A stretch of DNA of 64,000 nucleotides from Galeopsis tetrahit (taxonomy: Eukaryota > Streptophyta > Magnoliopsida > Lamiales > Lamiaceae). The position numbers and the translations under genes were made by a program. The notes under the pieces were generated by a model. It was not told the DNA's origin, ran no database searches, and saw only the letters and a program-made list of their open reading frames with translations. Positions 44,181-53,999 of the stretch are shown here, piece by piece. The stretch spans positions 17,238,881-17,302,880 of the forward strand of contig OY776122.1 of NCBI GenBank assembly GCA_963675135.1. Reading direction: 5' to 3'. Position 1 is the stretch's first letter. The number at the start of each line of letters is the position of its first letter.

Positions 44181-45059
44181 GCCAGATGTTCCCTCAATGT
44201 TATCCCCACCGATACAACAACGAACTCGAATGGTCACTCGAGCCCAAAACAACATCTTCAAACCAAATTCGAGGTATGGTCTATCTTCTACTTTATCTTC
44301 TAACACTGAACCTAGCTGCGTCTCTCAGGCATTAAAAGATGAACGATGGAGGGAGGCCATGTCATCTGAATTTAATGCCCTTCTCAAAAATGGTACTTGG
44401 GATTTAGTACCACTTGATGAGTGTACAAACATTATTGGTTCGAAGTGGGTCTTTCGCATCAAACGCAAACCAGACGGTTCCTTAGACAAGTTCAAAGCTC
44501 GACTTGTCGCCAAAGGCTTTCACCAACGCCCTGGGGTTGACTTTTCTGAAACATTTAGTCCTGTGGTCAAACCAGCAACCGTTCGAGCTGTCCTGAGTAT
44601 TGCAGTCACCAGAGATTGGCCACTTCGTCAGTTCGATGTGAATAATACTTTTCTTCACGGTTCCTTAGCCGAATCTGTATTTATGGCTCAACCACTCGGG
44701 TTTGTTGATAAAACCTTCCCTACATATGTGTGCAAGTTACATAAATCCATCTATGGCCTAAAACAGGCACCTCCACTACAAAAAATTGCTCAAATAACGA
44801 GAGGAGTTAAAGAGGGGGATTTAACCCTTGCTATTTGGCGAGGGACAAAAATAAAGAGGGAATTGACGAGGGGCGGAATCACACTCGCTAATTAGCGAGT
44901 GGAAAAAAGTGCCCTTGCCAATTTACGAGCGCGTTGGCGAGGGTACCAAAATCCCTCGCAAATTGGCGAGGGAAATTAATACCCCTCTTTAATTGGCGAC
45001 GGCTTTTTTTTGGAAGGTGGCGAGGGAATAGGTTAATATATATAGCTGGAGTAGATATT

Positions 45060-45934
45060 AATTGTTAATATATTAGATATTAATTAATTGTTAGATATTG
45101 TTAATTAGGTATATAGTTAATTATCATTAATAGATTAATTAATGGTTAAATATTGTTAATAATATAATTTAATTACAAATATAATGTTTTGATAATTTAA
45201 TTATGTTATTAATTTATATTAAATGTAATTTAATTTATTAAATAGAAATATGATGATGTTAGAGTTGAGAGGATGAGTTGTGCTTGTTCTTTTTGTAGAA
45301 TGTGTGTTACGACTCGATTATAATTTTAATCAAGTTAAAAATTAAATTAAATTTAAAAAATGATTAATTAATTTTTAAATATTTATCTTTTAATTTCAAT
45401 TTTAATGGTGTATTTATTTTTAAGTTTTGATTATTAATGATATTTGATTTTTTTTAATGTTAAATTTTAATTATATTGAATGTATATATATTCAAATAAT
45501 TTTTACTAACAATGATTTAATTACAAATTTGAAATATATATATATATATATATATATATTTATGGAGAAAATTAATTATTAGACATAATTAATGAATAAT
45601 CATGAATTAAAAAAATGTAATTGGAGAACAAAATTAAACCCAACTAATTATTTGTAACACATGATTTTATAATTTTTCATTTAGAAATAAATATATTAAA
45701 TATGTTTTGACAATTTAAAAATAAACAAGGAACTTTAATTTTATAATTGAAAAATAAAATAAACATAATTAATTATTTGTAACACATAATATTATAATTT
45801 CACATTTAAAAGTAAATATATTAATGTGTTTTGACAATCTAAAGATAAACAAGTTACTTTAAAGGAAAGAAAGAAGAAACTAAAATTATAATATATGTAT
45901 ATATATATATATATTAATTGCATTAAAAAAATAA
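45060..45934. other. AT-rich core of the small CACTA, no gene
   Basis: Low-complexity AT sequence including a (TA)n run at 45537-45560 and another at 45893-45915. No ORF of note. Confidence 0.6.
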
Positions 45935-46092
45935 CGACTAAAGCTCCTAGCCTAAACGGCATACAAGGAGCGCATAAACACTTCTTCTTCTTCCAGAGGT
46001 CTCGGGTTCGATTCTCGCCTGTGCGGGTGGGGGGGAAATAAAAGTGGCGCTGGGGTGGTGGGGGGTTCAAACCCCAGATTCCACAATTTTTT
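45935..46092 (+). repeat. tRNA-like cassette in the small CACTA
   Basis: It aligns by eye with 18839-19024: shared GACTAAAGCTCCTAGCCTAA..GGCA. It has an A-box-like TAGCCTAAACGG (45948-45959), a B-box-like GGGTTCGATTCTC (46004-46016), then a second unit with GGGGTTCAAACCCC (about 46061-46074) and a T6 run at 46087-46092. Confidence 0.6.
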
Positions 46093-47300
46093 AAATTAAT
46101 TAAATTAGCGAGGAGCACTTTGGCGACAGGGAGTCCCCCTCGCCTATACTGTCGCCATTCCATTTAAAGAGGGTGGATCTCTCGCCTTTGCCCTCTTTAA
46201 ATTGATTGTTTTTTGTGGTGCTCGAACTTGGTATTTTACTCTTCGAACCTTCTTGGAGAGTATTGGTTTCATTCACACCAAATTTGACGAGTCTCTCTTT
46301 GTATACAACAAATCCGGTATAACTGCATATTTTCTCGTGTATGTTGATGATCTAATCCTTACAGGAAACAACACCGCGTTCCTCACAAAAGTAGCCTCAG
46401 ACCTTAGTACAAAGTTCTCTGTCAAAAACTTAGTCTCACTTTCCTATTTTCTAGGTGTGGAAGTGCTCCGTACTAAGAAAACTTGCTTTCTCTCCCAACG
46501 TAACTATATCATTGACCTACTCACCAAATATAATATGCTCACTTCAAAACCTGTCCAAACCCCTCTTTCCACCTCTACTCATTTAACTCTTTCTGATGGA
46601 ACGCCGACCACTGATATCACCCAATATCGTCAAGTTCTTGGAAGTCTCTAATACCTCCAACTTACTAGACCTGATATTGCTTTTACTGTGCATAAATTGT
46701 CTCAATTTGTGCATGCTCCCATCATAACTCATTGGGGCACTGTAAAACGCCTCCTTCGATATCTTAATGGAACTAGAGATGTTGGAATTTCCCTCCGCCC
46801 TAACCCATCCGACTCACTTCACTGCTTCACGGATGTTGATTGGGCCGGAAATACTGATGATCGTACGTCGACAAGTGCCTATATTGTCTTTTGTGGACCA
46901 AATCCCATCTCCTGTTCTTCCAAGAAACAAAAGTCGGTTGCTCGCTCCTCCACTGAAGCAGAATATCGGGCCATTGCATCAGCGGCCTCTGAGGTACAAT
47001 GGTTAAAAACTCTCTTTCAAGAACTGTGTTTTACCATCAAAACTCTGCCTGCCGTCTACTGCGACAATATTGGTGCGATGTATCTTTGCTCCAACCCGAT
47101 TTTTCACTCTCGAATGAAACACATTGCCATTGACTATCACTTCGTTCGGGATTTGATCAAAACAACTCAGTTACGAGTTTCACATGTGTCTTCCGAAGAC
47201 CAACTAGCCGATGCTCTCACAGAGCCTCTTGCTCGTTCTCGTCTTCAATTGCTGATGATCAAGATTGGACTCTCCTATGGTACTCCATCTTGAGGGGGCG

Positions 47301-47495
47301 TATTAGGCATATATAAATATATTAAAAGATATTATATATATCTTCTATAATATATTTTATATATCTTGTAAATCTTTATTTTCCTTAATTAGAGATTTAG
47401 AATAGATATATTTTGTATCTATAAATACTTCATTCATGTACTCTTTACAATCACTTAATGAAATTATAATTTCACAATTCATTGTTTCTCTAATA
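47301..47495 (+). repeat. 3' LTR of the Ale-type copia (end uncertain)
   Basis: It starts TATTAGGCATATATAAATA right after the purine tract; a TG start has probably mutated to TA. It contains a long TATA-rich U3, then CTATAAATACTTCATTCATG at about 47420, a plausible promoter. The end cannot be fixed without a partner LTR and abuts the hAT relic. Confidence 0.55.
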
Positions 47496-47941
47496 AAATA
47501 ACCTTAGAACAAATTTTGGGTCATTTGGCCCAGAGCCATAACTATAAACATTAAGTAGCCCATTACAATCCATTGGTCATTATTACTATTTTTTTATTAG
47601 ATTATGATATTTATTTAGCTTTATTTGGTCATATTAAGGACCAGTGAGTTCTAGAATTGTGTTTAAATCATACTTTTGTTTTTTCATTTACCGATCATTA
47701 ACTAATTATATATTTTCTATTTTATTTGCTTGTTGGACGTGCCAATTGAGACCTTTAATTTTAAAAAAAAAAATTAGTGTAGTACGTTAGTGACCCATTT
47801 AGCCCGTGGCCCGCTAGAGTTAGGGTTAGGTCCTAACAATTATAGGATCGTTAAATATGAACTGGTTAATGCCCTAGCCCATTTAACCCGTAGTCTTGTA
47901 GGGCTAACCCTAAAGGGCTAGGGTCAGCCCGATAAACATCA
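47496..47941. mobile_element. Partial inverted copy of the hAT MITE
   Basis: This stretch is the reverse complement of about 36208-36650 with many substitutions: AACAAATTTTGGGTCATTTGG near the start and GTCAGCCCGATAAACATC at the end. One terminus is missing, so it is a relic. Confidence 0.75.
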
Positions 47942-48097
47942 TGTAATGGATGTGTTTTTTTTCAAAATGATTATAAAACTGAGTAACAAGATGCAATAAA
48001 ACTCAACACTAAAACATGCTTGCAAAATGAAAACTTTCATTTCATTCAATAAATCTGTCTTCAACAACATTCATAGCAATAAAAAATAGGGATTATA
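47942..48097. other. Short AT-rich spacer
   Basis: No feature recognised. Confidence 0.5.
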
Positions 48098-49333
48098 TTT
48101 TTTTTAGTCCATTAAGTTACTACGTTTTTAATTTACTTCACCAGATTATCATTTTTTGAATTTAGTTCATTAAATTTCAATTTATTTTGATTTTGATCCA
48201 TTTACCTGATATAGTAGGTTTAACATGTCATTTTTTAAAATACACCACACACCACATAAATTGTTGTACGCACCCCAATTCTATCATATTTAATAAATTG
48301 TCAAAAATAATTAAATTAAAAAAAAAATAAGAATTCAAATTAATATAAAAAAATATAAATAAAACCTATAAAAAATCGCCTAAACCTTCAAAAATTAAAT
48401 TAAGTTAAAAAAATTAATTAATTTAATTAGTTTTGAAGATTTAGTTAATTTTTTACTATTTTTAAAGATTTTTAATAAATTAAAAAAATCAACTCATGAA
48501 TTTTTTTTTAAAATTAAATAAAAATAAAAATCTTAAAAAATAAACTAAAATTTTAAAACTAATTAAATTAATTAATTTTTTAGCTTTATTAAAATTTTGA
48601 AGATTTATGTATTTTTTTTTATAGGTTTTATTTATATTTTTTATATTAATTTGAATTCTTATTTTTTTAATTAAATCATTTTGACAATTTATTAAATATT
48701 TTATGATTTTATTTAACTTTAATTGATTTTTGAATTTTTGTGTTTAACATTTGGAGGGTGTTAGTAGGTTCATGTAATATAAAAGAAATATTTAAAAGAA
48801 AAATAAATTAAAAAAGTTTAAGACTCCAATGTTTTATTAATGTTTTATTTGCGTTCTAACTTCTATAAAAATGTCGACAATAAGGTTAAAAAATAGTAGA
48901 AAATCAACTAAATCTTCCAAACTAATTAAATTAATTAATTTTTTTAACTTTGTTTAATTTTTTAAGATTTAGGTAATTTTTTATAGGTTTTATTTATATT
49001 TTTCATATTAATTTGAATTCTTATTTTTTAAATTTAATTATTTTTTAAATTTAATTATTTTTTGTAATTTATTAAATAGGAAAGAATTGAGGTGTGTATA
49101 GTAATAAAAAATAATATTTAAATTTTAGTGTGGTGTGTTTAACATTTAAGGTGTGTATAACATTTTATAGTGTGTGGTGTGTTTTAAAAGATGACTTGTT
49201 AAACATGATGTAAGTATGTAGCAGGTAACTGGACCAAAATTAAAATAAATTAAAACTTAATACCCTAAATTTAATAAATGGTAATCTGATGGACTTAATT
49301 AAAAAATATGGTAATTTAATGGACTAAAAAAAC
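48098..49333. mobile_element. Long-TIR DNA transposon, about 1.24 kb, no ORF
   Basis: The first and last 150 or so bases are imperfect inverted repeats. Paired words are TTTAGTCCATTAAGTTAC (left) with the complement of GTAATTTAATGGACTAAA (right), GATCCATTTACCTG with the complement of CAGGTAACTGGACC, and AAAATACACCACACACCA with TGTGTGGTGTGTTTT. The core is AT-rich with several smaller inverted repeats based on AATTAAATTAATTAATTTTT. Long TIRs suggest a Mutator-like element; no target duplication could be confirmed. Confidence 0.65.
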
Positions 49334-49455
49334 TTTTTCTAGTTGTAAATTTCTACCTTCAACTCCCTCTAAAATCTAAAAAACATGGTAATTTAATGTA
49401 CTTAAAAAAACTTTTTCTAGTTGTAAATTTCTACCTTCAACGCCCTCTAAAATCT
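49301..49455. repeat. 77/78-bp tandem duplication at the end of the long-TIR element
   Basis: 49301-49377 and 49378-49455 are near-identical and include the element terminus plus adjacent flank (TTGTAAATTTCTACCTTCAA(C)). The duplication therefore postdates the insertion. Confidence 0.85.
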
Positions 49456-49933
49456 AACTTACTATCACAAAACCAAAACATCATTCGTCTAAACAATATT
49501 TCAATTGCATCAAACTAATTTTTTTAACTCAAAAAAATAATATTCCATGCTATTTCAGAATAGCTTTTGCAGGTTATTGTTAATGTGAAATATTAAGATA
49601 ATTCAAAATAGTAAATATTATTCATATATATCAATTAAGGTATAGTTAGTGAATGCATTTTAATGTATGGCAATCACTTCAAATTAAATGTAAGCATGCT
49701 TCTTGAACTGGATCAAAATCATTTATAACTTGATTCTCCTCAACTAATGTATATCCTCATCATGTGCATTATTTAAAAACTTTCTTAGTTATTTATAATT
49801 TTGTATTTGAATAAAATAAATTTTTATTTGATATTCAAATTCATTTTCATTTTCATACAAATTGTACTCCGTATTCATTAAAAAAAAAAAAAAGAACCAA
49901 ATCGGCCAAGCCAGAACACCGTTAATTTTGAAA
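49456..49933. other. AT-rich spacer, no gene
   Basis: No coding or repeat feature recognised apart from a run of 15 A at 49880-49894 just before duplicated copy B. Confidence 0.5.
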
Positions 49934-52900
49934 TCGAAACTAACAGGAATCAAAACCGATCAAATCAAAACCAACATACACTTATAGCCGGTTCAATTTT
50001 AATTATACATTTTAAAAATCGGCTGAACCGACCGTGTGAACCGTACAAAATGTGGGGGCGCTGGACAGAATCTGTACAAGAAGTGAAGTCGCAAATCCAT
50101 CACTTTTTCAGCAATCACTTTAAGTCAAATGGTCGAGACAGACCCAAAATCCCACGCGATTTAATCAAGAACAGGCTGGAAGACTGTGATAATGCAGTCC
50201 TCGTAGCAGAATTCACAGAAACAGAAATTAAAGAGGCGATCTGGGACTGTGATGTGTCAAAGAGCCCAGGCCCGGATGGTTTCTCCCTCGGCTTCTTCAA
50301 AGAAAACTGGGCGCTGCTGAGACAGGAGATCTTGAACATGATGAATGATTTTCACTGTCACGGAAAATTGGTAAGAGGCATTAACCCGTCATTTATTGTT
50401 CTTATTCCGAAGAAGGCAGGAGCACAGTACCTAGAGGAATTCCGCCCTATCTCCTTGATTGGCAGCTTATATAAGATAATATCAAAAGTCTTGGCTAGAA
50501 GACTTGCGAAAGTATTGGAGATGGTAATATCGGATAATCAATCTGCATTTATAGGGGGTCGCCAAATTATGGATGGAATTCTTGTTGCGCACGAGGCGAT
50601 GGACGAAGCGAAAAAGAAAAAAAAAACAAGGGCCTTCTTTAAAGTGGATTTTGCTAAGGCGTATGATTCAGTGGAATGAGATTTCTTGGAAAATATGATG
50701 GAGGGCATGAACTTCTCGTCAAAATGGAGGGCGTGGATGTTGGAGTGTGTCTCAACTGCAAGTGCGGCTGTGCTCGTAAATGGAAGCTCGTCGGGGGATT
50801 TCAAATTAGAGAGGGGACTGAGACAAGGGGACCCCCTATCCCCCTTTCTTTTTCTTATTGCAGCAGAGGGTTTAAATTGCCTGGTGAACAAGGCCGTGGA
50901 AATTGGAGAGCTGAACCCGATCCAGATGGGAAGAGAAAAAGTAACGGTCCCGTTACTTCAATATGCAGACGACACGCTGTTCTTGTGCAATGGAAAGTGG
51001 GAGGATATTCGCACGATTAAACATATATTAAAGTTGTTCGAATTGGTGTCGGGGCTCGGAGTTAACTTCAATAAATGTAGCCTGGTCGGAGTGCATATGA
51101 GGGACGAGGATAAAAGAGACATGGCAGAATATCTGGAGTGCAGTGTGGGTAGCCTGCCCATGGACTTTCTGGGGTTGAATGTGGGGTTGAATCACCACAA
51201 AACATCCTCATGGGAAGGCATGATGGAAAAGATCAAAGGGAAGTTGGAGATATGGAAAGATAAACACATCTCGATGGGCGGTAGAGTCACCTTAATCCAA
51301 GCTGTGCTTTCCGCAATACCTACATACTATCTATCATTCTTCAAACTCCCAAAAACTGTTTTGAGAGACATAAAAAAAATTCAAAGAAATTTCTTGTGGG
51401 GAGGGGGGAGGGAGCTGTCAAAAAAATCCCATGGGTCAGTTGGGAGGATGTATGTGTGGAAAAATCGAAAGGGGGGTTAGGGATCCGAGACCTTGATGTT
51501 TTCAATGTTGCTTTGCTAGGAAAATGGATCTGGCGTATGCTTACAGAGGAAAAGAGTCTTTGGGTGAGGGTGTTAAACTCAAAATATGGGGGATTGGTGA
51601 GTGACGATTCAACTCTAGGAAGACGAGGGAGCCGGAGGGTGGGAGAATCAGCCTGGTGGAAAGAGATAAAGAAAATATATGAGTATATAGGAGGGAGAGA
51701 AGCTAAGAACAGGATATGTAGAGTGGTGGGGAATGGAGAAAAAACAAAATTTTGGAGCGAATTCTGGGTTGAAGGGGGAGGCAATCTTAAAGAAAGATTT
51801 CCTGAATTATATTGCGTTAGTAAGCAACAGAATTGCACAATTAGTAGCATGGGACGCTGGATTGGAGATGAGTGGCAATGGGAGTGGGTTTGGGGAAGGG
51901 AACTCAGAACGAGGGAGGTAGAGTTACTAACGGAGTTACTTGTTCTGATTGGCAGGTACAGACTGAATCAAAGCTACGAGGACATCTGGAAATGGGCCTT
52001 CGCGCCCAAAGGCTTGTACTCGACCAGTACGGCGTACTTCACATTGGTGAAGGAAGCAGAATCGCAGAATGTGGAGGCTGAAGAGAAACCCGAGTTTGCG
52101 GCGGTATGGAAGAACCTAGCACCAAAAAGGGAACAAATAATAGTGTGGAAAGCGCTGAAAGGACGACTTGCAACCTTGGACAACCTCGCGAGAAGGGGAA
52201 TTGACATTCCGGAGGCAGAAAGATGCTGCAAATTGTGCGAAAGTGAAGCAGAAAACAACACCCACCTGCTTCTGGAATGTAATTTTGCCTCTTCAATTTG
52301 GAATGAATGTTATAAGTGATTGCAGGTGTGCATGGTCCCCCACATAGTCATTGGCTCTCATTACTTGCAGCACATTGACGCACTGGGACAGGGAAAAACA
52401 AGAAGGATATTCATGTCAACTCTTTGGGGGAGAAAATTTCATTTTACGTCCTGTAACTTAGGCCTAATCCAGAATATATCCTTTAAGTTTTTACTTTTTC
52501 GATTTCCGTCCTTTTTAGTCCAATTTTCGTCCTTTCCGCCGGAAAATTTTAAAACTCACCGGAATGTGGGGAATAAATTGGGATTCCGGCCAAATAGTCC
52601 AATTTACGTCCTTTAAGTTTGAAAATTAAAATTTAATAATTAAAATTTTCTAAAAATCCCATTAAAAATTTAAAAAATCTAAAATATCATTAAAAATCCA
52701 AAAATCTCCTTAAAATTAAAAAAAATAAAATGTGTAAATAAAATTCAAATATATTAATAAAATTTTGAATAATATCATTACAAATTATAAAATGTGTAAA
52801 ACAAAAATAAAAAATTCTAAAATTTTGAAAATACAAAAAATAAAAAATTCTACAATTGAAAGAATGAAAAACGTGTAATTTAAAAATTAAGAAATTCAAA

Positions 52901-52991
52901 ATCTCATTAAAATTTCTAAAAACTCAAAAAATCTCATTAATTTATTAAAAATGTGTAGATTAAAAATTACTTAATTCTAAAAATCTAATAG

Positions 52992-53955
52992 TGTGAGTGT
53001 TATCTCATAATCTCAAAATCAGCACAGTAAACTACTGAGCTGATAGGATCAGATAAGATGACTTAGGCCTTATCAGATGAGTTGAAGGGTTTCAATCAGA
53101 TGAGAAGGTGATGCTTAGAGTTCAGCACAGTTGGGATCAGCACAGTAAGATCAGCACAGTACTGGATTAAGATCAGTACTTCAGCAGACTGGACTAAGAT
53201 CAGTACTTCAGCAGACTGGACTAAGATCAGTACTTCAGCAGAGTAGATCAGCTCAGTACCAGATCAGCACAGTACTTGGGTCAGCACAGTACCAGGTCAG
53301 CACAGTACTTGGGTCAGCACAGTACTTGGTCAGTGCAGTTAAGATCAACACAGTATGAAGTCTATCAGCAGAGTTAGCTTTTGATCATCAGAGCAGAAGA
53401 GTTGGGTATCAGAACACTAAGTAGTGATCTGATCTTTATGGGCAAGTCTTCTAGTTCGAAGTTAGTTAGTTTAACTAACAGTTTTACAGTTACAACAACT
53501 TGAGGGCATAACTACCATTTCAGTTGGGCAATAACAGAGCACATGGGTTGTTACAAGCGGTTGCAAACGGTTGATAACTACTCAAAACAGTTCCTAACAG
53601 CAGCAACTACCTTTGGTCTTTATATACTCTTGATTGTGTACATTGTAAAGGTTGACACCTTTTTGGGATGAGAGATTTAGTACGTTATTGTATTCTTTGA
53701 GTTGTGTGAGTTCACGAGTGAAGTGAGGAAATATCCAATTCCGAGTGAATGAGTGTGTAAACATTCTTTATCAATCAAAGAAGTACTAATCTGGTCCAGT
53801 GGATGTAGATCACATTGATCGAACCACTTAAATCCTTGTGTGCTGTTTGTCTCGTTGCTTACTTTCAGAATTACTATCCTAAGAGCAGTTATTTCTTCTA
53901 TCTTCAAGTGTTCTAATTAGTTGGAGACGTCTAGTTGATCGGAATCATCTTGACA
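52992..53955 (+). repeat. 5' LTR of the Tork-type copia, with U3 repeat clusters
   Basis: 964 bp. U3 (53030-53350) is packed with TCAGCACAGTA words (over ten) and a 27-bp unit containing AAGATCAGTACTTCAGCAGA repeated three times. Near 53619 TTTATATACTCTTGAT is a likely TATA box with the transcription start soon after. Confidence 0.95.
53619..53628 (+). promoter_or_regulatory. TATA box in the Tork LTR
   Basis: CTTTATATAC, downstream of the U3 repeat cluster and about 335 bp before the LTR end, the usual order U3 repeats, TATA, R-U5. Confidence 0.6.
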
Positions 53956-53957
53956 AT

Positions 53958-53975
53958 TGGCGCCGTCTGTGGGAA
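53958..53975 (+). promoter_or_regulatory. Primer binding site of the Tork-type copia
   Basis: TGGCGCCGTCTGTGGGAA, two bases after the 5' LTR. It is not the initiator-Met site typical of copia elements, and it equals the gypsy element's site (complement of 30309-30326). Confidence 0.88.
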
Positions 53976-53999
53976 ATCCGAAGTAGCTGCAGATCTAAG

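Larger units (their letters stand above)
44774..46220 (+). mobile_element. Non-autonomous CACTA element, 1447 bp
   Basis: Ends CACTACAAAAAA and TTTTTTGTGGTG, with the 3-bp target duplication CTC at 44771-44773 and 46221-46223. Subterminal GGCGAGGG words match the large CACTA at 1-19390. So do the internal GATGAGTTGTGCTTGTTCTT block near 45273 (compare 694-715), the tRNA-like cassette and the last 120 bp. No coding sequence remains, so it is an internally deleted derivative that would need enzymes from a relative. Confidence 0.95.
44197..47293 (+). pseudogene. copia RT-RNase H, interrupted by CACTA and a stop
   Basis: 44197-44770 encodes RT up to IYGLKQAP; the frame resumes exactly after the CACTA at 46221 (RTWYFTLRTFLESIGF). 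Removing the element and one CTC copy restores the reading frame. The catalytic YVDDLILTG lies at about 46338. A TAA at 46649-46651 falls in GSL-stop-YLQLTRPDIAF, where CAA is expected. RNase H follows (FTDVDWAGNTDDR, STEAEYRAIA, YCDNIGAMYL, KHIAIDYHFVRD) and ends at 47293. The gene is dead because of truncation, insertion and the stop. Confidence 0.88.
44181..47495 (+). mobile_element. Truncated Ty1/copia (Ale/Retrofit type), split by a small CACTA
   Basis: It begins abruptly inside pol, has RT and RNase H, and ends with a purine tract TGAGGGGGCG (47291-47300) and an LTR-like stretch of about 190 bp from 47301. The 5' LTR, gag and integrase are absent. RT words QFDVNNTFLHGSLAE and FLVYVDDLILTGN are of the Ale/Retrofit kind. 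A 1447-bp CACTA interrupts RT. Confidence 0.85.

Noticed and set aside
53677..53907. 76-codon minus-strand ORF, repeated at 58812-59042
   Set aside because: Identical because both lie in the Tork LTRs; no domain and no promoter.
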